Virus record (IMG/VR): IMGVR_UViG_3300044830_000029
Location: 1-21,475 of that record
Direction: 5' to 3' (one strand)
Source of the DNA: a virus
DNA: 21,475 bases
The notes beneath the pieces were generated by a model. It was given only the letters and a program-made list of their open reading frames with translations, had not been told where the DNA came from and ran no database searches. A program made the position numbers and the translations under genes. This document shows, in pieces, positions 1 through 6,171 of the stretch; the stretch's first letter is position 1, and every line of letters starts with the position of its first letter.

Positions 1-54
1 TGGTTGCACACCGGGCTGAGTACATCCGCCACCTGCTCTGAACAGGAAGCGAAC

Positions 55-294
55 ATGGCAGATCGTAGCGCCAACCTCATTGACCACGTCACCCCCTCGC
101 CGTCAGAGCCCAGCTCCGGCGCTCGGGTCACCGCCCTTCCGGCCCCGCCGTCGCGTCCGCTCACCGAGGTCCCCGCCACCTGGCCCACCGACGCTGACGT
201 CGACCACGCCCTCGGGGCTTACGGCAGCTACGACCGGTTCCAGTTCGCGGCCGACCGGGCGTTCGGCGAGGACCTGCCCGGCGGTGCGGCGTGA
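55..294 (+). CDS. Small protein of unknown function, first gene of a coupled cluster
   Basis: A 79-residue protein that I do not recognise. I chose the ATG at 55 because AGGAAG lies just upstream; the frame is also open back to a TTG at 4, but that extension has no ribosome binding site. The N-terminal half is Pro/Ser/Ala-rich and probably disordered. The C-terminal half (DADVDHALGAYGSYDRFQFA and what follows) looks helical and acidic/aromatic. No signal peptide or membrane segment is visible. Its TGA overlaps the GTG of the next gene at 291, so the two are probably translationally coupled. Codon use is typical of the window. Function unknown. Confidence 0.65.
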   Translation: MADRSANLIDHVTPSPSEPSSGARVTALPAPPSRPLTEVPATWPTDADVDHALGAYGSYDRFQFAADRAFGEDLPGGAA

Positions 295-527
295 ACGCCG
301 CCGAGGCAGGGCTCCCCGAGATCGAACTCCACTGGATCATGACGGCCCTATCGCCCCGTGGACTCCAGGGAACCTTCGACGGATCGATCAACGCCGTCCC
401 CGGCATGCACACCCACACCAGCAGCTACAACGTCATCCGCGACATCGTGGCCGACAAGATCGGCAGTGCCGAGTTCGTCGTCCTGTTCTTCTCGCTCACA
501 CCGGACGCCATCGGCGGTGCGGCATGA
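291..527 (+). CDS. Small protein of unknown function, paralogue A
   Basis: A 78-residue protein starting at GTG 291 inside the stop of the previous gene. It has a central segment HWIMTALSPRGLQGTF, then a YNVIRDIV helix and a hydrophobic strand VVLFFSLTP near the end. The next gene has the same succession of motifs (HWVMSAQ, YEVVRAFV, VLFFSLEP) in the same order and spacing, so the two are probably a tandem duplication. The pattern suggests a compact alpha/beta fold with a buried final strand. No family is recognised. The stop overlaps the next ATG (ATGA at 524-527). The function is unknown; small adaptor or accessory proteins of actinomycete mobile elements are one possibility. Confidence 0.7.
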   Translation: MNAAEAGLPEIELHWIMTALSPRGLQGTFDGSINAVPGMHTHTSSYNVIRDIVADKIGSAEFVVLFFSLTPDAIGGAA

Positions 528-775
528 GCACCCCGACGCCTCCCGGCCCGAACCCGCAGGGCAGCCACCACTGGGTCATGTCCGCACAGTGGCCCACCCG
601 GGACGGCGAAATCTCCGGCACCTGGCGCTCCACCTTCACCCCGGAGCCGGGCCAGACCCGCGCCGAGGTGTACGAGGTCGTCCGCGCCTTCGTGATGAAG
701 GACGCCACTGGCGGCCAGCCCCCGACGGTCCTGTTCTTCTCCCTGGAGCCCAACCAGCTCGGGAGCCCGGCATGA
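524..775 (+). CDS. Small protein of unknown function, paralogue B
   Basis: An 83-residue protein beginning at the ATG that overlaps the upstream TGA. Motifs HHWVMSAQWP, GTWRSTF, YEVVRAFVMKD and VLFFSLEPNQLG mirror those of the neighbour at 291-527, which supports duplication and divergence. This copy has a longer insertion (GQPPT) before the final hydrophobic strand. The N-terminus is short and Pro-rich. There is no signal peptide and no membrane helix. Its own TGA overlaps the ATG of the next gene at 772. Function is not recognised; that two diverged copies are both open argues they are translated and kept. Confidence 0.7.
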   Translation: MSTPTPPGPNPQGSHHWVMSAQWPTRDGEISGTWRSTFTPEPGQTRAEVYEVVRAFVMKDATGGQPPTVLFFSLEPNQLGSPA

Positions 776-1185
776 CCGCCACCGACCCGGACGCCAGCCC
801 CCGCCTCAAAGCGATCATCGCCCGCCACGCCAACGACATCGCATTCCTCGCCCCCGGCTGCCCACCCGGCGGCCACACCGACATCGACGGCGTCACCCTC
901 GCCGAACTCCTCACCGCCGCCCGCGACCACCTCGAAGCCAGCGACCAAGACCACGCCGACACCCTCAACGCCGCACTCACCTACCTCGGAGACGCCCTCG
1001 ACGCCGACAACGACACCGCCCAGGACGTGCTCCTCACCTACGTCGACCACTACCTCACCGGCAGCGAAGACGCGGACGGCTTCGAGGACGGCGTCGAAGA
1101 CATGGCCCGCAAACTCGCCGCCGCCTACGGCCTCAGCTACCCCGACGGTGCCGTGCTCTACAACCAGGCAGGCGGTGCGCGATGA
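772..1185 (+). CDS. Acidic helical protein of unknown function
   Basis: A 137-residue acidic protein from the ATG at 772, overlapping the previous stop. It begins TATDPDASPRLKAIIARHAN, followed by several amphipathic helices rich in Ala, Asp, Glu and Leu (around residues 40-60, 65-80 and 85-125). There are no transmembrane segments, no Cys pair apart from a single Cys near residue 30, and no catalytic motif that I can name. It ends GGAR, whose codons carry the GGCGGTGCG sequence that also precedes two other starts in this cluster. Genes of this acidic helical type are common in actinophages and Streptomyces plasmids without assigned function. Confidence 0.7.
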   Translation: MTATDPDASPRLKAIIARHANDIAFLAPGCPPGGHTDIDGVTLAELLTAARDHLEASDQDHADTLNAALTYLGDALDADNDTAQDVLLTYVDHYLTGSEDADGFEDGVEDMARKLAAAYGLSYPDGAVLYNQAGGAR

Positions 1186-1325
1186 GGGCCTTCCTCGCCA
1201 AGTGCGCCGTCGCCGCGATCATCGGCGCCGCGATCTGGTGCTACAGCCACGCCGGAACCGCCAGCGCCCACACCTACGCGCCCAGCCACCCGACCGTGCA
1301 CGCCACGAAGAAGGCCCACCGATGA
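1182..1325 (+). CDS. 47-residue small secreted or membrane-anchored protein
   Basis: A very short gene coupled on both sides: its ATG (1182) overlaps the TGA of the preceding gene, and its TGA (1323-1325) overlaps the ATG of the next gene at 1322. The product starts MRAFLAKCAVAAIIGAAIWC, with a positive N-terminus and a hydrophobic core at about residues 8-20. The following HAGTASA could be a signal-peptidase-I-like site, although a single-pass anchor is equally possible. The remainder is His/Thr/Lys-rich (TYAPSHPTVHATKKAHR). A conventional lipobox is absent. The perfect fit between neighbours is the main reason to believe it is translated. Function unknown. Confidence 0.6.
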   Translation: MRAFLAKCAVAAIIGAAIWCYSHAGTASAHTYAPSHPTVHATKKAHR

Positions 1326-1642
1326 CCCAGCCCACGATCTACAGCGCAGACCAGCCCGGCGGACGCCCCGCCACCGACGCGGAGATCAAAGCCGTCCTCG
1401 ACCAGTACACCGCAGCCGACGGTGCCGTCGACTTCCACGCCCTCTGGCTCGCGAGTCAGGCCGAAGAGAAGCGCGACCAGGTCACCGCCGCCGTCGCCCG
1501 CGTCAACCAGCTCGCCCAGAACCTCGTCGACGCCAGCTACGCCCAACGCCCCGACGCCGCCGACGCCTTCCGCACCGCCCTCAACCAGCTGCGGGAACTC
1601 AACGGCGGACACCTGCCCCAGCTCACCGCAATGGAGGACTGA
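1322..1642 (+). CDS. Helical protein of unknown function
   Basis: A 106-residue protein from the ATG at 1322, overlapping the preceding stop. Residues 1-20 are polar. From about residue 20 on the protein is predicted helical with heptad-like Ala/Leu/Val spacing (DAEIKAVLDQYTAADG, then QVTAAVARVNQLAQNLV and AFRTALNQLRELNGG), suggesting a helical hairpin or short coiled coil. No catalytic or metal-binding motif is visible. It sits in the middle of the small-gene cluster, three bases before the next gene. I do not recognise the family. Confidence 0.7.
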   Translation: MTQPTIYSADQPGGRPATDAEIKAVLDQYTAADGAVDFHALWLASQAEEKRDQVTAAVARVNQLAQNLVDASYAQRPDAADAFRTALNQLRELNGGHLPQLTAMED

Positions 1643-1645
1643 CGC

Positions 1646-1870
1646 ATGGCCTGGAACCCGTTCGCACCCAAGGCACCCGCCACCGACACCAGCTACCACG
1701 ACTCCGAGAAGCGCCGCCAGGAAGCCGCCGCCGACAACCGGCGCCAAGCCGCCGACGCGGCCGCCCGCCAGAAGGCTTCCGACGCCTACTACGCCGAGAT
1801 CATGCCCCAGCGCCGCGCCCGCCGCGCCGCCTGCACCATGTCCAACCACGACCGCTGCCTCAGCCACTGA
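1646..1870 (+). CDS. Small Arg/Ala/Gln-rich protein of unknown function
   Basis: A 74-residue protein beginning MAWNPFAPKAPATD. GGAGG about nine bases before the ATG, inside the end of the upstream gene, supports this start. Residues 20-50 form a strongly charged helix (SEKRRQEAAADNRRQAADAA). The tail is basic (PQRRARRAACTMSNHDRC) and carries two Cys. The basic helix could bind nucleic acid, but nothing specific supports this. The stop lies within a perfect 8-bp inverted repeat, and a 139-bp gap follows, so this is probably the last gene of the first transcription unit. Confidence 0.65.
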   Translation: MAWNPFAPKAPATDTSYHDSEKRRQEAAADNRRQAADAAARQKASDAYYAEIMPQRRARRAACTMSNHDRCLSH

Positions 1871-1874
1871 GGCA
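1856..1874 (+). terminator. Hairpin over the end of the first gene cluster
   Basis: TGCCTCAG and CTGAGGCA form a perfect 8-bp stem with a three-base loop (CCA), overlapping the TGA at 1868-1870. No T-tract follows, but GC-rich actinomycete terminators often lack one. It lies at the only gap over 100 bp in this part of the window. Termination is inferred from position. Confidence 0.45.
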
Positions 1875-2009
1875 GCCCCAAGACGCGTCCAGCCCGATTC
1901 CGTCCCCCGCGGCCGGACTGGACGCCCGGCGCCCGGCCCGCACCCCCGGCGGGACGGGCGCCACCCCGCAGAGCACGCATCCACGTCGCCCGAATAGGAG
2001 CAGCAACAC
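1871..2009 (+). promoter_or_regulatory. Structured intergenic leader before the GIY-YIG membrane gene
   Basis: This 139-bp non-coding gap contains CCGTCCC at 1900-1906 matched by GGGACGG at 1951-1957, with further GC-rich pairing inside. Transcribed, it could form a large stem-loop. The end of the gap carries AATAGGAG, the ribosome binding site of the GTG at 2010. I see no clear -35/-10 pair. It could be a second terminator element, a structured 5' leader or both. Confidence 0.35.
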
Positions 2010-2900
2010 GTGAGCACGATCGAGCAGCCCACCAAGGAGTCCCGCGACCACGAGGCAGCAGTCACCGGATGGATCACCGCCGTCCTGATGTTCGTGACTG
2101 CCACCTGCGAGGCGGGGCTCCTTGGGTCCCTGCTCGCTCCATGGGCCAAGACGTGGCAGGACCAAGTCCAGATGTATCTCGCCGGCGGCATCTTTGGCCT
2201 GCTCTGGCTCTGGTGCGCCTGGGTCGAGTGGGACAACCGCTACGACTCCGAGGGCGCCTTTCTCGGCCGCCGCGGCGGTCTGCTGCTCCAGGTGATCATC
2301 CTCTCGCTGATCACCTGGACGGGCTGGCCTCGCACTGGACCCTGGGACGGCGCGGTGATCTCGATGCTCGCCATCCCCGTGACGTGGCTGTGGCGCGCCT
2401 GGATGAAGACCCAGTCCCTGCACCCGGACGATCAGTCCGAGATCGACCACCTCCTGATCGAGCGGAACAAGCAGCGCGGCGTAGCGCTCGAAGCGAAGAG
2501 GCAGAAGGCTCGGCTGGAAAGGCGGCTGGCTGCGCTCGCCCACCTCAACCTCGACGCGCCGGCGACCGCGCCCATGGCTGCCAAGCCGGCAGAGCCGCGC
2601 TTCAACTGGCCGGTCCCGGAGGGCAAGCACAAGGCCCACGTTTACTTCATCGGCAACGGCAGCCGCGTCAAGATCGGCACGACCAGCAGCCTCCGCGCCC
2701 GGGTGAGCGCCCTCTCGCTGCGCACCAGCGACATCGTCCTGCTCATTGCCGGTGACCGCCGCATGGAGCAGGCCATGCACAAGCGCTTCGCCGACCAGCG
2801 CGTCGGCAGCACCGAGTGGTTCGAGAACACCGGACCCCTGGCCGACTTCATCCGGGGGCACAACGAGCAGGCGCTCACCGCCGCCAAGCAGGGGAGCTGA
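2010..2900 (+). CDS. Four-helix membrane protein with C-terminal GIY-YIG (T5orf172/MUG113-like) domain
   Basis: A 296-residue protein from GTG 2010; AATAGGAG nine bases upstream fixes the start. Four hydrophobic segments are visible at about residues 18-45, 55-73, 89-106 and 113-131. A charged, coiled-coil-like linker follows (145-178). The C-terminus (209-283) has the order expected of T5orf172/MUG113-type GIY-YIG domains: VYFI (211-214) and VKIG (220-223) replace GIY and YIG, then come Arg229/Arg231, Glu253, HKRF (257-260) and EWF (269-271). Known members bind or cut DNA. Whether this one is active is unproven, since the Tyr of the second motif is replaced. The nuclease-like domain should face the cytoplasm. 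It is followed two bases later by a DUF2637-type membrane gene. Confidence 0.8.
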   Translation: MSTIEQPTKESRDHEAAVTGWITAVLMFVTATCEAGLLGSLLAPWAKTWQDQVQMYLAGGIFGLLWLWCAWVEWDNRYDSEGAFLGRRGGLLLQVIILSLITWTGWPRTGPWDGAVISMLAIPVTWLWRAWMKTQSLHPDDQSEIDHLLIERNKQRGVALEAKRQKARLERRLAALAHLNLDAPATAPMAAKPAEPRFNWPVPEGKHKAHVYFIGNGSRVKIGTTSSLRARVSALSLRTSDIVLLIAGDRRMEQAMHKRFADQRVGSTEWFENTGPLADFIRGHNEQALTAAKQGS

Positions 2901-2902
2901 CC

Positions 2903-3802
2903 ATGACCGAGACCGACGACAGTCCCGTCGCTTCGCCGGAGACTATCCGGCGCCTCATGCTGCTCGCGGTCATCCTCTCCATCGCCCTGACCGCCGCAGC
3001 GTTCTGGCTCTCCTACGAGCACCTCCACGACGTTGCCAGCGGCCACGGCCTCAGAGCAGCTCGCGCCTGGGCGTGGCCCGGCACCGTCGACACCTTCATC
3101 GTCCTCGGCGAGGTGATGGTCCTCGTCGCCAACCTGCTCCGCCGGACTGACGGGTGGGCCATCTGCCTGACTCTGATCGGCTCCGTCGGCTCCGTTGCCC
3201 TCAACGTTGCCGGCGTCGGAGCAGGCGCCGCGCCCATGACCTACGTCGTCGCAGCGGTCCCACCTTGCGGCGCGCTTTTGTCATTCGCAGTCCTCATGGG
3301 ACAGATCAAGAAGTTCCTCACCCCGCGACGGGAGCCGACCGAGTCATTGACGGATGCTGCGACGGATCAGTCCGCTGCCGACGACGGAACGACCGACGGA
3401 ACACGGGCTCCCGTCGACGGGAGCGGCGTCGAACCGACGCTTCCCGTCGCGTCGGAACCGGCCCGAACCGTCGACGACCCGACGGCTTCCGTCGACCGTT
3501 CCGACGCACCTTCCGTCGACGAGAAGCCGGCCAAGCCGCCGACGACTCGTCGACCGAAGGCGCCCCGTTCCGCCGCCGGGAAGCGACCGCCCCGTCGCCC
3601 ACTCGACGAGTGGGTGGAGATCGCCAAGCCGATTTTCCACGCCGAGTTCCAACGCCTCCGGCGCCAGCCGACCGCCAACGAGTTCGCCCAAGCGATCGAC
3701 CGAGCCGGCCACGGGCTGCCTTCGGACACCGTCGCGAAGACGATCCGCGCGGAGATCCTCGACCGCGCAGATGTCCCAGCCCTGAATGGAGAAGAGCAAT
3801 GA
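2903..3802 (+). CDS. DUF2637-type four-helix membrane protein (SpdB-like role inferred)
   Basis: A 299-residue protein; GGGGAG seven bases upstream picks the ATG at 2903. Four membrane helices are at about 18-38, 60-80, 87-107 and 112-133, with a short loop SYEHLHDVASGHGLRAARAW between the first two. This is the pattern of actinobacterial DUF2637 proteins. They are common on Streptomyces plasmids and integrative elements beside TraB-like translocases, and are often called SpdB-like or transfer proteins. Residues 140-230 are a disordered Asp/Thr/Pro-rich linker with repeated [P/T/S]VD. Residues 235-290 (DEWVEIAKPIFHAEF, then TANEFAQAI and SDTVAKTIRAEI) look like a helix-turn-helix domain. The stop overlaps the next ATG. 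A membrane-anchored DNA-binding role is inferred. Confidence 0.75.
   Translation: MTETDDSPVASPETIRRLMLLAVILSIALTAAAFWLSYEHLHDVASGHGLRAARAWAWPGTVDTFIVLGEVMVLVANLLRRTDGWAICLTLIGSVGSVALNVAGVGAGAAPMTYVVAAVPPCGALLSFAVLMGQIKKFLTPRREPTESLTDAATDQSAADDGTTDGTRAPVDGSGVEPTLPVASEPARTVDDPTASVDRSDAPSVDEKPAKPPTTRRPKAPRSAAGKRPPRRPLDEWVEIAKPIFHAEFQRLRRQPTANEFAQAIDRAGHGLPSDTVAKTIRAEILDRADVPALNGEEQ
3349..3520 (+). repeat. Short GACGGA and CCGTCGAC direct repeats inside the DUF2637-type gene
   Basis: GACGGA occurs at 3349, 3361, 3383 and 3395 (spacings 12, 22, 12). CCGTCGAC occurs at 3411, 3468, 3489 and 3513, always in the same reading phase. They encode part of the disordered linker ([P/T/S]VD). The cluster could simply reflect amino-acid repetition. 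It could also be a binding site for the element's translocase, as 8-bp TraB recognition repeats are known on Streptomyces plasmids. Confidence 0.35.
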
Positions 3803-4368
3803 CCGAGTACCGCTACCAGTCCCCCTACAACGATCCCGGCTACAACATCAGCTCGATGCCCTATCAGCCCTACCAGACGCCGAAGCCGACGGAGCCCCCG
3901 CCGCCGGCCAAGCTCAGCCCTCGCGCCAAGGCCGGTCTCGGTCTTGGCTTCGCGGCCGTGGCGGCCACTGGCATGTTCACGTGGTCGCAGTACGAGGCCA
4001 ACCAGGCCAACGCGCATATCCGCGCCGGCCAGGTCGCCGTGGATGCGGCGAGGGTGCAGCTGGCCCAGGAGCAGCAGGCCGCCGCCCAGGCGAAGGCCGC
4101 TGCGCAGGAAACCCCTGCTCAGCGGGCTCGTCGTCTCGCGGTGGAGGCGTGCATCGCGAAGGCCGGCAACAACTTCGGCGGGGTGTCGGACTGCGGCTCG
4201 ATCTACCCGGCGACCGGTTCGCCCGCCCTGGCCGACGCGTCGAGCACCAGCAGCACCGGCGGTGGGGCGGGGACCGGCTCGAACGTCGGGCTGATCGTCC
4301 TGGGGTCGATCGGTGTCGTGCTGGTCGGCGGCAAGGCGAAGAAGTTGCTGACCGCACGCAGCCGTTAG
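3799..4368 (+). CDS. Two-helix membrane protein, spread-protein-like
   Basis: A 189-residue protein from ATG 3799, overlapping the previous TGA. The N-terminus (1-36) is Tyr/Pro-rich (YRYQSPYNDPGYN, YQPYQTPKP) and presumably cytoplasmic. A membrane helix at about 45-62 is followed by an Ala/Gln-rich coiled coil (65-115), a loop with two Cys (118 and 132) that could form a disulphide, a Gly/Ser stretch and a second membrane helix (163-178) with a basic tail. The topology implies an external coiled-coil domain held at both ends. Proteins of this shape accompany TraB-like genes in Streptomyces transfer modules, but I cannot assign a named family. The gene ends just before a long inverted repeat. 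Confidence 0.65.
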   Translation: MTEYRYQSPYNDPGYNISSMPYQPYQTPKPTEPPPPAKLSPRAKAGLGLGFAAVAATGMFTWSQYEANQANAHIRAGQVAVDAARVQLAQEQQAAAQAKAAAQETPAQRARRLAVEACIAKAGNNFGGVSDCGSIYPATGSPALADASSTSSTGGGAGTGSNVGLIVLGSIGVVLVGGKAKKLLTARSR

Positions 4369-4374
4369 TCATCT

Positions 4375-4480
4375 CCCCCCACCCACCCCCCACCCGCCAA
4401 GAGAGCGCGCATACGGCTCTCCCGTGCAGGTCAGAGCCCCGACCCTGTTCTCTCAGGTCGGGTGGGGGGTGGGTGGGGGG
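4375..4480 (+). promoter_or_regulatory. Perfect 22-bp inverted repeat with a G-quadruplex-capable arm
   Basis: The left arm (4375-4396) is a C-rich run with C blocks 6,3,6,3 split by single A residues and ending in G. The right arm (4459-4480) is its exact reverse complement, with G blocks 3,6,3,6 split by single T residues. The 62-base loop contains GAGAGC/GCTCTC (4401-4406/4416-4421) and an alternative stem CCCGACC/GGTCGGG (4438-4444/4456-4462) that would compete with the long stem. The G-rich arm lies on the coding strand, so the mRNA could form a quadruplex seven to ten bases before the ribosome binding site of the gene at 4503. It could act as a terminator, attenuator or translational switch, or as a DNA site for transfer. 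Confidence 0.7.
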
Positions 4481-4502
4481 TCAATCGAGAGAGGAGTCCG
4501 TG

Positions 4503-6170
4503 ATGGCGACAGCGACCGCGCCGCCCGTCCCGGCCGGTGTGACCGAGCAGTCGGCCGCGCCCGCAGGACCCGCTGCTGCAGCCGCCCCGGCCACGGCGCC
4601 GGGCCCGCTTGCGCGGATCCTGACGCCGGTCGAGCCCGCCCGGCCGGTGAAGCCGCTGGGGACCACGGCGACCATGGGCGAGGTCTCCGAGGAGGCCAGC
4701 GCCAAGGGCGGCAACGGCAAGAACGGCAAGGCCAGTCCAGGCGACAACAACCGCGGCAGCGCCGTGGCCGCCCTGGTGCACGCCCTGGCCGCCCGGCTGG
4801 CCCGCGGCGGTACAGCGGTCAAGCGGACCCACACCATCACTGAGGCCCGGGTCTCCGGCGCTACCAGCACCGGCACGAACAAGGCCGAGCGCACGCACCG
4901 GCACGACGGCAAGGCCCACGCCACCCGCGACAGCAAGCTGGCCGACCTCCGGAACAAGACGCAGCAGGGCAGGACCAACCGCGACCGCAAGGCCGCGACG
5001 GACGCCAAGACCTCCGACGCCAGGACGTCGAAGGCCGACACTGCAGCCCGGGACAACAAGGATCTGAAGAAGGCGGACAGTAGCGCCGCGAAGACGTCGA
5101 ACGCGAAGGCCGCGACAGCGGACACGGTCTCCAAGAACGACGACCGGGACTACCGCGACACCAAGACCGCCAAGGGCCCGAGCCCCAAGGGGGCGGACGC
5201 CAAGACCGCGGGGCCCGCGAGCGCGAAAGGCGGCACCGCAGCCAAGACGCCGGAACCCTCGACGCCCGCTGCCGCGCGCCCCGACGGACCGGACCTGACG
5301 AAGAAGGCCGACCCGAAGAGCCTGAACACCAAGACCGCCGCTGCGATCAAGCCCGACGACACTGCGCCCGTCGATCTGGTGAAGGACACCAGCGCCGCGG
5401 CCAAGCCGAGCCCGGCCGCGACAACCGAGCCGGCCGCCGCTCCGAAGCTGCGCACCCGCCCCGCGCGGGAGGCCGGGTACCGCGACGGCACCCGCGTCGC
5501 CGCGACCGTCGGACAGGCCAGGGCCTACAAGGACGGCGCTGTCGACGGCTGGGACGACCGCACCGCCGCCGACAAGGCGGAGGGCAAGAAGATGAGCGAC
5601 ACCCGGGCCCGCAACGCCGTCAAGCCCAAGAAGTCAGCCGCTCCGAAGCTGCCGCCGGCCAGCGGGTCGACCGTCGACCTCGCCAAGAAGCCGGCCCCGA
5701 CTGCTGCAGAGCCCGCACGGGTGACCTCCGTCGGAGACAAGGCCGTCGAGTTCGTCGCCGACGGGGCGAGCCACACGATGAGCCGCGGCGAGGTCCGCAC
5801 CCTCAAGGCCTTCGAACGCCGCCTGGGTGACAAGAAGGCCGCGATGGGCCGCGTCGCCGAGGGCAGCAAGGCCACCCGCCTGCAGGCCGTGGAGATGGCG
5901 ACCCGGGCGCAGCGCCTGGCCGAGAACGCGAAGAGCGTCCATGGGGGTGCCCGGATCGTCGCGCTTCTGTCGCGCCTCGCGGAACGATCCCAGGTGCTGC
6001 GCCTGAGGGCCGAGGAGATCGAGAAGAGCGCCCAGCGCGGCAGTGAAGCGGTGCGCGTCCTGGCCGCCAACGCCGAGACCCGGCACGGCGGCATCTATCG
6101 GGCAGTCGTCGACTCGCCTCTGACCACGCCCGCCGAGCGGGAGTTCTACATGGACAAGCAGGGGGGCTGA
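4503..6170 (+). CDS. Lys/Ala/Asp/Thr-rich low-complexity protein with C-terminal helical domain
   Basis: A 555-residue protein. AGAGGAG six bases upstream supports the ATG at 4503; an in-frame GTG directly before it is possible. Residues 1-60 are Ala/Pro-rich. Residues 110-370 are strongly charged and repetitive (TDAKTSDARTSKAD, KADSSAAKTSNAKAA, DTKTAKGPSPKGADAKTAG), resembling the basic tails of bacterial histone-H1-like proteins. Residues 330-390 contain the more ordered REAGYRDGTRVAATVGQARA. From about 430 to the end come long amphipathic helices and a C-terminal motif (HGGI at 528-531, later SP and FY) shared with the next gene. There is no membrane segment. It may coat DNA or act as a scaffold for transfer; the function is inferred only. 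Confidence 0.7.
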   Translation: MATATAPPVPAGVTEQSAAPAGPAAAAAPATAPGPLARILTPVEPARPVKPLGTTATMGEVSEEASAKGGNGKNGKASPGDNNRGSAVAALVHALAARLARGGTAVKRTHTITEARVSGATSTGTNKAERTHRHDGKAHATRDSKLADLRNKTQQGRTNRDRKAATDAKTSDARTSKADTAARDNKDLKKADSSAAKTSNAKAATADTVSKNDDRDYRDTKTAKGPSPKGADAKTAGPASAKGGTAAKTPEPSTPAAARPDGPDLTKKADPKSLNTKTAAAIKPDDTAPVDLVKDTSAAAKPSPAATTEPAAAPKLRTRPAREAGYRDGTRVAATVGQARAYKDGAVDGWDDRTAADKAEGKKMSDTRARNAVKPKKSAAPKLPPASGSTVDLAKKPAPTAAEPARVTSVGDKAVEFVADGASHTMSRGEVRTLKAFERRLGDKKAAMGRVAEGSKATRLQAVEMATRAQRLAENAKSVHGGARIVALLSRLAERSQVLRLRAEEIEKSAQRGSEAVRVLAANAETRHGGIYRAVVDSPLTTPAEREFYMDKQGG

Positions 6171-6171
6171 C

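Noticed and set aside
4-54. N-terminal extension of the first gene to a TTG at 4
   Set aside because: The ATG at 55 has AGGAAG at a good distance, while the TTG sits at the window edge without a visible ribosome binding site.
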